The notes under the pieces: model-generated
Databases searched by the model: none
What the model was told of the DNA's origin: nothing
What the model saw: only the letters and a program-made list of their open reading frames with translations
Origin: Gorsachius magnificus
Lineage: Eukaryota > Chordata > Aves > Pelecaniformes > Ardeidae
Assembly: GCA_034008185.1 (NCBI GenBank)
Contig: CM067082.1
Coordinates: forward strand, 11,206,984-11,270,983
Reading direction: 5' to 3'
Length of the DNA: 64,000 nt
Part shown: piece by piece, positions 25,891 to 38,894 of the stretch
How positions within the stretch are numbered: the first letter of the stretch is position 1
Layout: each line of letters opens with the position of its first letter
Program-made: the position numbers and the translations under genes

Positions 25891-28488
25891 TCATAGAATC
25901 ATAGAATCATAGAATCACCTCGGTTGGAAAAGACCTTTAAGATCATCGAGTCCAACCGTTAACCTAGCACTGCCATCCCACCACTAAACCATGTCCCTAA
26001 GCACCTCGTCTACCCATCTTTTAAATACCTCCAGGGATGGGGACTCCACCACCTCCCTGGGTAGCCCATTCCAGAGCCTGACAACCCTCTCGGTGAAGAA
26101 GTTTTTCCTAATGTCTAGCCTAAACCTGCCCTGGTGCAGCTTCAAGCCATTCCCCCTCGTCCTATCATCTGTTACCAGGGAGAAGAGGCCGACCCCCACC
26201 TCACTACAGCCTCCTTTCAGGTAGTTGTAGAGGGCGATCAGGTCTCCCCTCAGCCTCCTCTTCTCCAGACTAAACAACCCCAGTTCCCTCAGCCGCTCCT
26301 CGTATGACTTGTGTTCCAGACCCCTCACCAGCTTGGTTGCTCTCCTCTGGACCTGTTCCAGCAAGGCAACATCTTTCTTGTAGTGAGGGGCCCAAAACTG
26401 AACACAGGAGTCGAGGTGCGGCCTCACCAGCACCGAGTACAGGGGCACGATCACTTCCCTACTCCTGCTGGCCACACTATTCCTGATACAGGCCAGGATG
26501 CCATTGGCCTTCTTGGCCACCTGGGCACACTGCTGGCTCATATTCAGCCGGCTGTCAATCAGTACCCCCAGGTCTTTTTCCACCAGGCAGCTTTCCAGCT
26601 ACTCTTCCCCAAGCCTGTAGCGCTGCATGGGGTTGTTGTGACCAAAGTGCAGGACCCGGCACTTGGCCTTGTTGAACCTCATACAATTGGCCTCGGCCCA
26701 TGGATCCAGCCTGTCCAGGTCCCTCTGCAGAGCCCTCCTCCCCTCCAGCAGATCAACACTCCCACCCAGTTTGGTGTCATCTGCAAATTTACTGAGGGCA
26801 CACTCAATCCCCTCATCAAGGTCATTGATAAAGATATTAAACAAGACTGGCCCTAGAACTGAGCCCTGGGGGACACCGCTTGTGAACGGCCGCCAACTGG
26901 ATTTAGCTCCATTCACCACGACTCTCTGGGCTCGGCCATGCAGCCAGTTTTTAACCCAGCAAAGAGTACATCCATCTAGGCCATGAACTGCCAGCTTCTC
27001 CACAAGAATGCTATGGGAGACTGTGTCAAAGGCTTTGCTGAAGTCCAGGTAGACAACATCCACAGCCTTTCCCTCATCTACCAGGCGGGTCACCTGGTCA
27101 TAGAAGGAAATCAGGTTGGTTAGGCAAGACTTGCCTTTCGTGAACCCATGCTGACTGGGCCTGATCCCCTGATTGTCCTCCATGTGCCTGGTGAGCACCC
27201 TCAAGATAAACCGCTCCATAATCTTCCCCGGTACCGAGGTTAGGCTGACTGGTCTGTAGTTCCCCGGATCCTCCTTCCGGCCCTTCTTGAAGATAGGCGT
27301 CACATTTGCCAACCTCCAGTCATCTGGGACCTCCCCTGTTCTCCAGGACTGCTGATAAATGATAGAGAGTGGCTTGGCAAGCTCCTCTGCCAGCTCCTTC
27401 AGCACTCTTGGGTGGATCCCATCCGGCCCCATAGACTTGTGGATGTCCAGGTGGCATAGCAGGTCAAAGACTGCTCCCTCCTGGATTATGGGGGGTTCAT
27501 TCCACTCTCTGTCCCCATCTTCCAGCTCAGGAGGCTGGGTACCCTGGGGATAACTTGTCGGGCCATTAAAGACCGAGGCAAAGAAGGCGTTGAGTATCTC
27601 AGCCTTTTCCTCATCCTTAGTGGCAATGTTCCCCCTTGCATCCACTAGTGGATGGAGGTTCTCCCTGGCTCTCTTTTTGCTGTTAACATATTTATAAAAA
27701 CTCTTCTTATTATCCCTTATAACAGTGGCCAGGTTAAATTCCAGCTGGGCTTTTGCCTTTCTAATCTCCTCTCTGCATGACCTGACAAGATCCCTGTACT
27801 CTTCTTGGGTTGCCTGCCCCTTCTTCCAGAGCTGGTAAGCTCTCCTTTTTTCCCTTAGTCGCACTAGTAGTCCTCTGTCCAGCCGGGCGGGTCGTCTTCC
27901 CCGCCGATTCGTCTTACGGCACATGGGGACAGCCTGCTCCTGTGCCTTTAAGACTTCTTCCTTGAAAAACACCCAGCCTTCCTGGACCCCTTTTCCCTTC
28001 AGGACTATCTCCCAAGGGACTCTCCCAACCAGCGTTCTGAGCAGGTCAAAGTCTGCCCTCCGGAAATCCATGGTGGCAGTCTTGCTGACCCCCTTCCTAA
28101 CCTCACCAAAGATCGAAAACTCTACCATTTCATGATCACTAAGGCCTAGATGATTTCCAACCACCACCTCTCCCACCAGTCCTTGTCTGTTAGTGAACAG
28201 GAGGTCAAGCAGGGCACTTCCCCTGGTAGGCTCACTTACCAGCTGTGTCAGGAAGTTATCTTCCACACACTGCAGGAACCTTCTGGACTGTTTCCTTTCT
28301 GCTGTATTGTATTTCCAGCAGATGTCTGGGAAGTTGAAGTCCCCCACAAGAACAAGAGCTCGCAACTGAGAGACTCCTGCCAGCCGCTTGTAGAATTCTT
28401 CGTCAACGTCCTCATCCTGGTCGGGTGGTCTGTAACAGACTCCCAACAGGATATCTTTCTTGTTGGCCTTTCCCCTCATCCTCACCCA
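25891..28488 (-). mobile_element. Long CR1 LINE copy, 5'-truncated inside the endonuclease
   Basis: A 2.6-kb CR1 copy on the minus strand. The 3' end lies at the low-coordinate side, where three copies of an ATCATAGA-type unit (reverse of the avian CR1 terminal repeat) precede the conserved GGTTGGAAAAGACC segment. The 5' end stops inside the ORF2 endonuclease domain at about 28488, where a 13-bp tandem duplication abuts the junction. ORF1, the 5' UTR and the first part of the endonuclease are absent. It is the longest and best-preserved element in the window. The fragment at 55.9-56.5 kb belongs to the same subfamily but lies in the opposite orientation. Confidence 0.96.
25984..28485 (-). pseudogene. 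CR1 ORF2: endonuclease-reverse transcriptase, partial, one stop
   Basis: This encodes the CR1 protein that nicks target DNA and copies LINE RNA into the genome. The frame is open for 628 codons, meets one TAG (26599-26601), then continues in the same frame for 204 codons to its natural stop at 25984-25986. Visible in the first part are endonuclease motifs VCYRPP (about residue 16), GDFN (48) and SDHE (116). Reverse transcriptase motifs follow: MGPDGIHP (352), NYRPVSL (409), DFSKAFD (481), GVPQGS (537) and the catalytic FADD (567). The C-terminal portion has LFSLEKRRL and [13 protein letters not shown]. The upstream end lacks the N-terminal part of the endonuclease, and no native start is present. 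The lone stop sits where related copies carry tryptophan, so a single G-to-A change explains it. There are no frameshifts, which suggests a fairly recent insertion. It is not functional as it stands. Confidence 0.93.
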
Positions 28489-28514
28489 TTATGCATTCTG
28501 CTTATGCATTCTGC
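28489..28514. repeat. 13-bp tandem duplication at the CR1 5' junction
   Basis: TTATGCATTCTGC is repeated twice, perfectly and without spacing, exactly where homology to CR1 ORF2 ends. It may have been made during target-primed integration or repair of the 5' end, or it may predate the insertion. Confidence 0.75.
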
Positions 28515-29402
28515 CTCACCACAAGCATCAAGCTCTGTACAATCTAAACACTCCCTAACATGATGAAGCATGGCACCTGAGCAGGGGTGGTCAGTGTGAG
28601 AGAACATGATGAGAAAATCTGTATGGTTAGTATGAATATGAAGAAATACTAAGCAAGCGCCAAGGCTGAGTTGTATTTGAATACCTCTGAATCCTGAATT
28701 CCCTGAGAGACAACCAAAAGCAGCTCATCAAACTCTGATCTCACATTATTTTCACTGTTGTGAAACTGTGTTGACTTTGCTGTCTTTATCTTCAAATGAA
28801 TGCTGATGTAAATGAGAGAGAATTTTGGCCTTTTGCTCCCTCTGTCTTGGCAAAATTACTAGATTTCTGCTGGAAATGGAGGCCTGAGGAACTCAGGGGT
28901 TGTATCCTTCCTTTTGTCAAGTTCTGCAAGGGAAAGAAAAACTCTGATATTTACAGGAGATATTACAAAAGCAGTAGACTTCAAGAAAACACCGATTTTT
29001 TCCCTCTACTTTTCTCCTGCATCACCTACCACCAGAAAGGATTAGACAGAAACACTACTGCGGTGGAGATTTGCAAGACAGATTCCTGGAAAATCCCAAG
29101 TAAGCTGCTAAGATATAAGTGACAGGAACAAGCCAACATTACATATAGATAAAATCTTCTGACCTTAGGGGCTGAGACCTCATTGAAAGCATGGACTTTT
29201 CCAGGGTGACAGAGGCATATCCAGGGGGTGTGATGAGCTGTGACGGGCCTAAGCAGAGGAGGTAGATTTAACAAAAAGTCGGGCATGGCTTTGAGAGAAA
29301 AAAGAAGCTTTGAATTTCAGTCTGCTGGAAGCCTTTAGGTGGGATTGGAGCTAATCACCCTCCAAATCTGATTTCACAACTTCTTAACACTGTTTTGTTC
29401 TT
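28515..29402. other. Unique stretch between two minus-strand CR1 copies
   Basis: No gene or known repeat is seen. A 109-codon open frame (28796-29122, plus) has no splice support and no family resemblance. Confidence 0.4.
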
Positions 29403-29884
29403 TCATAGAATCATAGAATGATAGAATATTTTGGGTTGGAAGGGACCCCTAGAGGTTGTCTAGTCCAACCCCCCTGCAGTGAACAGGGACACCACTAACT
29501 AGATCAGGTTGCTCAGAGCCTCATCCAACCTGGCCTTGAATGCTTCCAGGGATGGGGCCTCCACTACCTCTCTGGGCAACCTGTTCCAGTGTTTCACCAC
29601 CCTCATTGTAAAGAATTTCTTCCTGATATCCAGTCTAAACCTACCCTGGTTTAGTTTAAAACCATTACCCCTTGTCCTGTCACAGCTGGCCCTACTAAAA
29701 AGATTTTCCCCATCTTTCCTATAGGCTCCCTTTAGGTACTGAAAGGCCGCAATCAGGTCTCCCCGCAGCCATCTCTTCTCCAGGCTGAACAAGCCCAACT
29801 CTCTCAGCCTGTCCTCATAGGAGAGGTGCTCCAGCCCTCAGATCATTTTAGTAGCCCTCCTCTGGACCCTCTCCAACAGTTTAA
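29403..29884 (-). mobile_element. CR1 LINE 3' fragment
   Basis: A minus-strand CR1 3' end: the low-coordinate edge carries CATAGAATCATAGAAT-type terminal repeats, followed by the TTGGAAGGGACC segment. A C-terminal ORF2 piece of 99 codons remains open (29499-29798), with [19 protein letters not shown] and [10 protein letters not shown]. The high-coordinate edge breaks off after CCTCTCCAACAGTTTAAT, in the ORF2 coding part. Its wording differs from the 26-kb copy, so it is a different CR1 subfamily. Confidence 0.93.
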
Positions 29885-32800
29885 TCTGGAGTAATAATTA
29901 GAAAAATATATATACATATAGCTATGTTTTAAAATGTCTTAAAATATATGTGACAGATGTATGCATTTTTAAGACTGCCAAAAAAAAAAGAAAAAAGAAA
30001 GCCCTACTGTTTTTCCAACTCCTAGAGAGAAGATCCAGGACTTTTTCTTCAAGTGCTACTCAGCCACAACAGAGATTGGCCTTCAGAGGAGTCTTTCTGA
30101 CTTTGTAGATTCTCATCTTGACCCATCATAACAACCCTTATCATTGTCACCACCACAAAAAGAAGTGATGTCATTATCTGTAACCATAGCAGCAGCAGGA
30201 GTAAGCAATTGAATTTTCTGGGTGAAATGTATCTATCAGCAGTTAACACTAAGTGTTAAAATGTTGCCATAAAGAAAACCTTGGGAAAGGAGGACAGTTT
30301 TAGATTTTTTTATAGCTACCATGGCTTAGTGAGAGGTGTCTCTGCCTTCCAAAAACACAATAGTGTAGATAGAAACAACGTATAAATACAGTTAACTTTT
30401 TACTACCTCAGTCACCTAAGCAGTAGGTAAAAATAAGTTTGCTGGCTATTTCACAGCTAAAAAGCCTAAGGAGTGCTGAGTTTTTAAAGTTTTTGTCGTT
30501 TCATTTCAGAACTAGATTTTGCATTACTTTTCCATCTTTCTACTATTTCACTGTCTCTAAAACACAGTCCTACCAAAGATTAAAAAAATGGTTTTGTTAT
30601 CACCGTGAAAGTCTCCTAGTGACTGGTTGTAAGGGTAGATGCATTCAGCTGAAACATTGCTAAAAATAGGAAATCATATAGTAATGATCAGCTGGTCACT
30701 AGCTCAGTGGCTCAGACTCATTTTGAGCGTCCACATAACACCTGCTGTAAGAGCCACTGCACTGGCACAGTCCATCGGTCCAGCCAGAAGTTGCATTTGT
30801 GACAGAGAAGAGGGCTGGGGAGGAATGTCTGAACTGGAGAAGTGTATAGCAAGAATGCTCCCATGGTGGGTGCGTAATAATAACAACAACCATGGGCATG
30901 TTGCTTTTTGGCCTCAAGATCTTTCCTCCAGGTCTGGCCTGGTGTACTCAATGCAGAGGCATAATTTTGTCCCTGCTTTATGTACCATTAAATATATATG
31001 TAATTAGTGCAGTTAAGAACATTCACAGTATAAAGTATATAACTCATTAATTTTGGAAATTTTTCTGACATTGTCATATTGTACATCCACCACCCACTTC
31101 ACAGTGGAACAGAAGCATCTCTTCCCAAAATGTCATTTTGTGGTTCTCAAAAGGAGGGGGTTTTGACTTCCACCAGCCTGGTTTGCATTTACATCCTGTG
31201 TGGCTGTATTTCAAATTGAAAACAAATGACACAGCTGTTCCATGGCTGAGAATACTTTGTCCTCTTTCTACATTATGTCCCATTCCTCTAAGTTCAAATA
31301 TAAGCTCACAGCCAATCTGCCAACCTTTCCACTATAACAGAGGCAGTGTTTTATCTACACAGCTCTTCCTGTTCCAGCTAGCTTTGTTACTTATTTACAT
31401 TAAGACAAATATCAATGCTGAGGTTAAAGCTATCTCGTAGGCATTCACAAATGAGTAGGACTTTATGTAACTAAAATCTGAAGTCAGTCTCAGGAAGGAG
31501 ATACCCATCTGAGTCTGGATAAAGTGCTGACAATTCCCCAAAGAAACTAGCTAAAACCCATGAAGGCAAAAGAATACACAAAGCAGAGGGAGAAGGTAGC
31601 ATAGTATATGACACTAACCAACAGGTGTATTTCTCTGGTTCTCTTCAAACTATGGCAGGCTACACTAAAAACCTAGCTGTCCTTTTAGCAAAAGGCTTAT
31701 ACTGAGCAGGATGTTCTTTGGCTTCCTATTGCCTCCGCTACTGCTGCATGTTGAAAAGGGAGCTGTCCAGCAAGAACATGAAATGGTGACAAAAATAATG
31801 AAATAAACATCAAAAGGAACCAGGGAAATCTTTAAGTTACCTGCAGATACTAATAAGAGAAGACAAGTGAACATAAAGTTATTGCTTTTCCAGAAGAGGT
31901 ATCTATATCATGAACCTACCTGCTAAAGACGAACTGAAGATATCCTCCATCTCCCACTCAGAAAACTCATATGAATAACTTTTTTTCACATTGACAACAA
32001 ATATACCAGAAAATTTTAAGTCATGTCCAATGTTGTTTGTTGTCTGAGCGATGATGAAAGGAGCTGCAAGGTTAGTGACTCACTATGGTATATCTGTGGA
32101 CACAGAACAACAATAATATTACTCATAGGGTTCTAATTGGCTGTTCATTGTCTTAAAAAATAAATAGAAGATCAGGAGCCCCAGTATATATGTATATTAA
32201 GGGATTGATTGACATCCCATTAAAGTCAATAGGGACGGGATACATCTCACTATAGTGTGGACTTCTATATCTAAACTTCTGGCCATGAGCAATCTTCATA
32301 GTCAATAGAGGGAAAGTCAATAAACTCAAAAGACTTTAAGGTGTAATTCCTCTCATCCTAAAGCAGACAGCAGCTTTTGGTCAGATCAATTACACTCTAA
32401 ACTCTATTGACTGTATTGGAGTTGACTGTAATAGGATAACTAGCTCAGACACAAACTTATCGTGTGGATATCAAAAGCTAGATAGGGTAATTTCCACCAG
32501 GGGATTTTATGTCATCTACAACGTGCACTGACAGAAGCTTTGTTTGGGAAAAAGATGGCCAAAAAGATGAAGGAATGAGTCAAAGCAAAAGAAATATTGA
32601 GATAAGAAGCATATATCTTAATTGCTATCTGCTGTTGAATATATTATTTTGTCTGGATTGACTTCTGTTTTATCAGCCTTTCTTTGACAGGACTTTATGG
32701 CTAAATATTCTAAGTGGTAAACCTGGTGTCAGGGGGATATTTCTAAGATATGGGATGAAAGGCACAGCAATCAAAGTCAGAGATAGAGACCAGCTTGCAA

Positions 32801-35800
32801 GACCCTAAAGGCTTCCAGAGCATGTTAACTCAGCTAAGACAGTATGGAAAATACTGAAAATGAATGTTAGTATAACCTCCTGTTGCTGAGCTTTTTTTTT
32901 TTTCCCAGCATTGACACTACAGTCATTCTCTACTCTTCATTTGATTAATCACAAAGGACAATATTTTCATGCCTGGAACCAGGCCATATTTTTACTGTAT
33001 GTTTTTATGATATTTACATGGCAGTTGGAATTAGAGAAGATTGTCATTAGAGCTCCATTCCAGCATTCCATCAGATAAACAACAAATTATCTGGGTTGAT
33101 TAAGTTCACCTTGACAAAGGGGTCAATGTCTGAGGCATCATCTGCTGGCAAATTCATATCCACAGACTTCAAGGGGAATATTTGTTAGTAATTAACTTCA
33201 ACTTGCTTCTAGGATAGGAATTTAAGGGCTTTACTTTGGCTTTGTTTTTCAGATCAGAGATCTAAATTTCACTGGCTTCTAAAAGGGGCAAGCATGCAGA
33301 GGGCACCGTGTTACTACAGTGCTTTCCTTGGAATATGAACTGTGGTTTTGTGACTGTTAAACAACCAGCTGTATGGATTCCTTGAACTATTCACACAGTC
33401 AGTCTAAAATAATACTCACCCACTCTTACTGGAAAAAAGATAAATAAAAAATCGTGGAATTCAAAGCATATATCCATCATGTACCTGAAATAGGCTGGAT
33501 AATTCCCCTGAACCTTGTTGCGTTCATTTAACCAAAGAGTAACAGAATTTACTCATAGTTTACCAGATCTTAATATGGCACAAAAATTAGTTATGTGTTC
33601 CCCTTTCAGTGGAGAGGAAGAAAGAAAATTCATATGCATATGTACACATATACACTCACATTTTTTTTCCCCTGAAAATATTTTGTTTAGACTGAGAGTC
33701 TAAACAAAGAGGACCTGAGCGATACTATAAAAGCATGGTCAGGGATTTCCAAGTTCTTTTGAAGGGTCACAGTATTTTCTGATTGTCTGTACTAGGGGAA
33801 TATTCATCCCTGAGAACGAAAGGAAACCAGGAAGGAGTTTTGGGAGTGTATTACTCTTAAATTTCATGCTGCTAAAAAATGCATCGGTTATAAAATTGCA
33901 TAAGCCCAGTCCTGAGACCAAGAAACCTGACTTCCTTTCTGTGCTGATTTCTCAGCCCACAAGTAGTTTCCCTTAGCAAAAACAGGCTACCACAGAACCC
34001 CGTTGTAAAGGTCTATCAGAGCAGACCATGGGATAACTTTAGAGTTGGAGCCATCACGGTGCTATATATTGGCAGCTGATGGCTCTCGCCATCTTGTAGG
34101 AGGCATTCAGCACCTTCCCAGACTGGATTGTTAACAGTTTCATTTCTGTGTGGGAATCTACCAATCATTTGCAACTAACAGAAAAAGTGAATATATTTAT
34201 ATATTGTTTGCTTAAGCTGCCATCTGGAGCCTAGCTGGATCTTAAATCATTCTTATACCTGCTTTCATTGCTGGCCTGAATAATATTCAAGAAGCTCAAG
34301 TGAAATTAGAGGAAGTCATTGGATCAGACAGGATTAAAATGGCCTAGGACCCATTCGACTTCCATGATTGCCTAGTACCTTGACCCACATAGTGTGCCTC
34401 GAGGATGGTTTCAAAGCTTTTTAAAAATCTGGCTTCTGTATCATTCCTGGCTTGTTTCCAGCAACAAATATTAGCAGCTTACCATGATCTTTCCTCTTGG
34501 CAATATTCAGCTAAATGACTGTCTGCTCTCAGCTTCACTGATTTAAATCCAAGGCAATGCCACTAAACTCAGAAGGGGAAATCCACTTCTGTTTCTTCAA
34601 CTCTGTTCAATTCAGAGGACTTGTAGCTGTAAGTCACATATGGATCAGGCACTCCTCACTCTTTTGAGATTTACACTAGGATCACTGAATTCAAATTTGG
34701 CCTATAGTCATGTCATCATTTGAAAACCATCCTACCCAGAGAAAGTAGGTCAGGTTGTTGGTATTGCTTCAGATGATTGTCCTTTCCTGATAAATCTTTT
34801 CTTCATACCAGCGAAGGATGTTTCCTTCTAATGTGTGGACTGATGAAGATATTAAATCAGAAGTCAATATAAAGAATAATTTTGGGTAAAATAAGAAGAT
34901 TGAAAAATATAAAATTCTCAGGACAAAAACTAAAAGGAGAGGGCTTAACACAGTTGAAATCTAAGCAAGTACATAAGCAAGTACCCTATTCAGTCATGGC
35001 CCCTGCATGGAAAACAGTAGCCATAATGATTCCAATACATATAGAAAACACACAAAGGAGCGTTAGGCAAGGGAACCTGCAGACAGCATATCTGAAGGGA
35101 AAAGCAATGTAGAAGTAATAGTGTCTCTAAATTCAGTGCCATATTTCCCAGACTTCAGGCCAAGCATCCTTGATAATCACAGATTGTCCAGAACTTAATT
35201 TTTCATTATGCCCTCCAACATGGTAATGACAACATCTGAAGGCTTTTAATGTTTTTCTTTAAGGTTGCATAAGCAAATAATAACTTGGTGGAGTTCAGAA
35301 AATTTGCAGTTAATTTTACCACTTTCAGGTAGGTTTTTTCTGTCACACAGAGGAAGTGTCACACATCAGTTTCTGTATTAAAAGTGGGTGAATATGTACA
35401 TCAAACAACAAGGAAATCCACAGTATTATTCCCTGTGCTTTTGTGTGAGTGAGCCACCCACTCTGCCGTAAAGGTTTTTGTGAGAACCACACAGTTCATC
35501 AGATCAGAGGGAAAACCCATCTTTTTGTGATGGGTTTTGCTACTGCAATTCATCTACCTGCATGTTTGATCTGTTACTTTGTTTAATTTTCCTGTCACAG
35601 TCTTGCCAGGAAGGTACTCACGCTGTTCAGAAATTGGTCTCTCCTGGCCTTTTAGAAACATGTGACTCATTTCCTTTCCATGGTGACATCTCTTATCAAC
35701 AGCGTAAGCAGAAATAAAAGTTACCTTGGATCATCAGTGATTTGCATATTTCTGTTAATCATTTAACCCTGAAAATCCATGCCAAAATATTCAAAATATT

Positions 35801-37719
35801 CACCAATTTCAGTGGCATTTATTGCCCTTTCAACATCTTTAAAAATCAGGACAATTTGGGGAACTGGACCACTGACAGAAGAGCCCAAGTTTAGGTTCCC
35901 GTTCTTAAAGTTCTGGTCTTTGTTAATTTTCTCAGGGAAAAAAAAAATCAGGAAAAAACAATAACAGTGAATTTTGCCCAAGAATTATCTGTATCCGTAT
36001 CAGGTAGGTAATGAGAGACGTTGTCAACAGACCACTAAGCTGACCTAGTATAATTTCAGCTTAGCTGATTGGCATTTAATAGCCTTGATGATCACTTGCT
36101 GAAAGCTTGCCACGTTATCTGTGTGCCGTGTTGTCCTGCACAAGTATTTCTCAGTCTCACCTTCCAAGAGGAAAAAAAAAAAAAGAAACTACAATTTTTC
36201 TGTGAGAGGCTCAGTGCAACAAATGTGGTCTGTGATGTTTTGGTGCCAAGCAATGGCTACATCCCTGCCGTGGATAAGAAGACACAAGGAGACTCTGGAC
36301 AAGTCCTTTGTACTAGAGGGAACAGAATAACATGAGGTAGCAACAGTCCTGCTGTTAATATCCTGATCAAGAAGCCTTCATGAAGTCCTTTCCTATCCAT
36401 CATTTCTACTATGCTCACAATCATAATACTTCTGTTTTTCCTTCCAAGCATAAGGGAATCCAGAGAGAAATAAAGTAATGCAAAAACTCCCCAGGCTAAT
36501 TTTTCCTATGCAGTTGAGCGTGGAACGAGTATGATATCATTTGGGCTGGAAGCTGGGCCAAGAAAAATGCATTTAGACCCAGGATCCTCCACACCTCATA
36601 TTCCCATCGTGGGAGACTTTGATCAGAGTACTCTGCATCTGTGTCCACATTGCTCTCCACACGCAAAGGCAGCTCAGCTTACCTCTCGCTGTGCTCCTGC
36701 TAGCTGACATGTGCGATCTGAGGTTTTCCCGAAGGGACAGAGGGGACGGAGTAAAGCTGAGCAGAACTGTGCTGCCCTGGCTTTGTTTTATTCACTGTTA
36801 ATGCACGATGCAGCTTTGTGGGGCTCTTGTTCTCTCCATCTTTTCCCCTGGGGTCCTTTGGTCATGCCAATCATTTCAAGTGAGGATAAAGGCAGCTACA
36901 TAAAGGCACAGTAAGGGAGGGGTAGTGTGCCCTCCAGCAACTTTGCCCAGCCACAGACGATTTTCCCCACACGGTTTTGCTCCTCTAGGCATGGTGGAAT
37001 ACGCTTTGATTTTCCATCCTTTCTGAACTCATTATCATCTGAAGTCAGTGACATTGGTACAAATTAACACCTGGTCTCTGTTTCTAACGAGGAGAAAACA
37101 TACCAGGTGGACATTTAGAAAAATCAATTCCCATGATAAAGCCAAGGATATTAAAAAGAGAGAAAGAAACACACAACGATTACAGAGCACAGCTCTCCCA
37201 CAGAAGCAGACAGAGTGGCAGCCAGCCATTGTTCCGAAGGGCAGCATCAGCACCAAGAATCAGATGACTAAGCTCCTGATAATGAATGAAATATTTTTGC
37301 TATGCTGAAAAAATTCTGGCACTGCAGAAGGACTCAGGATAAAGGAAGAAATTTGAAGGGCCTTTCTGAAGGACACCATCAGATACCCTTCTGCTACAAG
37401 AAATTCCAGTACCCTAAAGAAAAGTAATGGTTCTGGACTTTAGCAGGGGTAAAAGGATACAGGCTTAAATTACTGTGGACTTGATAATAGCACATGTGAA
37501 TAGCATTGTCTGCTAAATGCTATCAGCTTTGTTGGGAGAGACATGATGTAGTGCTGCTCAGGGTTCAAGCTGACTCTGAAAAGGCAGGAGAGCCTGGATA
37601 TCCCTGTGTGTTGCAAGCAAACAAACAGCTGGAGCGTCTTGAAATGTTGCTCCCTGGTCAGCTGCTTGTTGTCCCTCCTCTGCTGAAAGGTGGGGAGCCT
37701 ATGCAGGGCTGAAAGGGAG
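29885..37719. other. Long stretch without a recognised gene
   Basis: About 7.8 kb of mostly unique AT-rich sequence with short A and T runs. No coding sequence is supported. One ancient-repeat-like segment lies at 35767-35850. Around 32.2 kb the phrase CCCATTAAAGTCAATAGGGA resembles a motif common in old amniote repeats, but I cannot delimit an element there. Confidence 0.4.
35767..35850. repeat. Possible ancient palindromic amniote repeat
   Basis: The segment begins CCTGAAAATC and ends TTTAAAAATCAGG, giving imperfect inverted ends, with CAATTTCAGTGGCATTTATT in the middle. This layout resembles the old interspersed repeats of amniotes whose core reads like CCATTGACTTCAATGGG between arms beginning CCTGATTTTCAGAGGTGC. 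The identification is from memory of that pattern and is tentative. Confidence 0.35.
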
Positions 37720-37977
37720 CTAAAACAGGGTAGATTTAGACTGGATGTAAGGAAGAAATTCTTTACAATGAGGGTGGTGAAACACCAGAACAGGTTGCCC
37801 AGAGAGGTGGTGGAGGCCCCATCCCTGGAAACATTCAAGGCCAGGTTGGACGGGGCTGTGAGCAACCTGATCTGGTTAGCGGTGTCCCTGCTCACTGCAG
37901 GGGGGTTGGACTAGATGACCTCTAGGGGTCCCTTCCAACCCAAAACATTCTGTGATTCTATGATTCCATGATTCCAT
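37720..37977 (+). mobile_element. CR1 LINE 3' fragment (short)
   Basis: Only the last 260 bp of a CR1 copy. It enters in the ORF2 C-terminus ([17 protein letters not shown], then [18 protein letters not shown]), passes through the 3' UTR (CTTCCAACCC) and ends with TGATTCTATGATTCCATGATTCC. The wording is closest to the 29.4-kb fragment, which lies in the opposite orientation. Confidence 0.92.
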
Positions 37978-38894
37978 GGTGCCTACAGCTCAGCTGCCAT
38001 CATTCATAATCTGGTAGCTGAGCAAACCCACTTCATCACAGAGCTGGGGAGTGGTAAAATCTTGAAGGAAGATTCACTAAGATTCATCTCCTCACTTGAC
38101 TGGAGCTTGTTGCTGCCACAGCTGCCTTCTGCTATTCCATCCAGAGGTAATGCGGGTATCTTCATTGCACTGACGTGTGATGGATGTACCCTTTATGGCA
38201 CCCAGTACACTGCATTGCTGGCAGCGTGACCCTATGCTAGGCAAAAAGAAGAGAGTGACCAAGTGAAGAGAGTTGAGAGGGGGCATTCATAAATCAGTGT
38301 TATGTCTGACAGAGTGCTGTTCGACTATACTGGAATTACAGGAAGATACTTCAGCTCACTCTTACCAAAATGAAAGATAGAAATATAAGGAAATTCAAAG
38401 GTTTGGATGCCCATATGGAAAGTCATACTTATATATCTATGTAAGTTGAAAAATTAAGGTTGTATATACTCAACGGTAAGAAGAGTTCTTTCTCTGGACT
38501 ATTGCTTCTGAGACAGAACGCTTTCATTAAAAATACACAAAATTTCCCCCTTGATCTTATATATTTCAACTTGTGAGCTAAAAAGTTTGCAGTGTTAACT
38601 GCAACTTATTGCCACTTTAAAAACCTACTGAGCTGCATCCTCTGAGAAGGACAGCTATAGGAAATCTTTTTTGAAACAAACCTTTGCTTCAATACAGTCA
38701 AACACGTGGACAGGTTAGGTATCAACTTGAGGTTCTGGAGGCAACAGCACAATTATGGCTGAGTCACCCATATAATTCCACCACACAGAGACCTAATTTT
38801 CTCCAAAGGTCAAACTTAGTCAGGACTGAGACTGCAATCCAAGATTTGCCCTTGAACCTGCAAACCAGGATATCTGCCCCACTGATTCTGCCCC
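37978..38894. other. Unique stretch between two plus-strand CR1 fragments
   Basis: No gene, mobile element or notable repeat is seen. Confidence 0.4.

Noticed and set aside
26311..26856. 181-codon plus-strand open frame
   Set aside because: It is the antisense shadow of the CR1 ORF2 coding strand.
35763..35981. Minus-strand open frame after a strong pyrimidine-rich acceptor, with a protein-like end
   Set aside because: The segment 35767-35850 looks like an old palindromic amniote repeat, which would explain the apparent coding character; no donor or continuing exon is seen.
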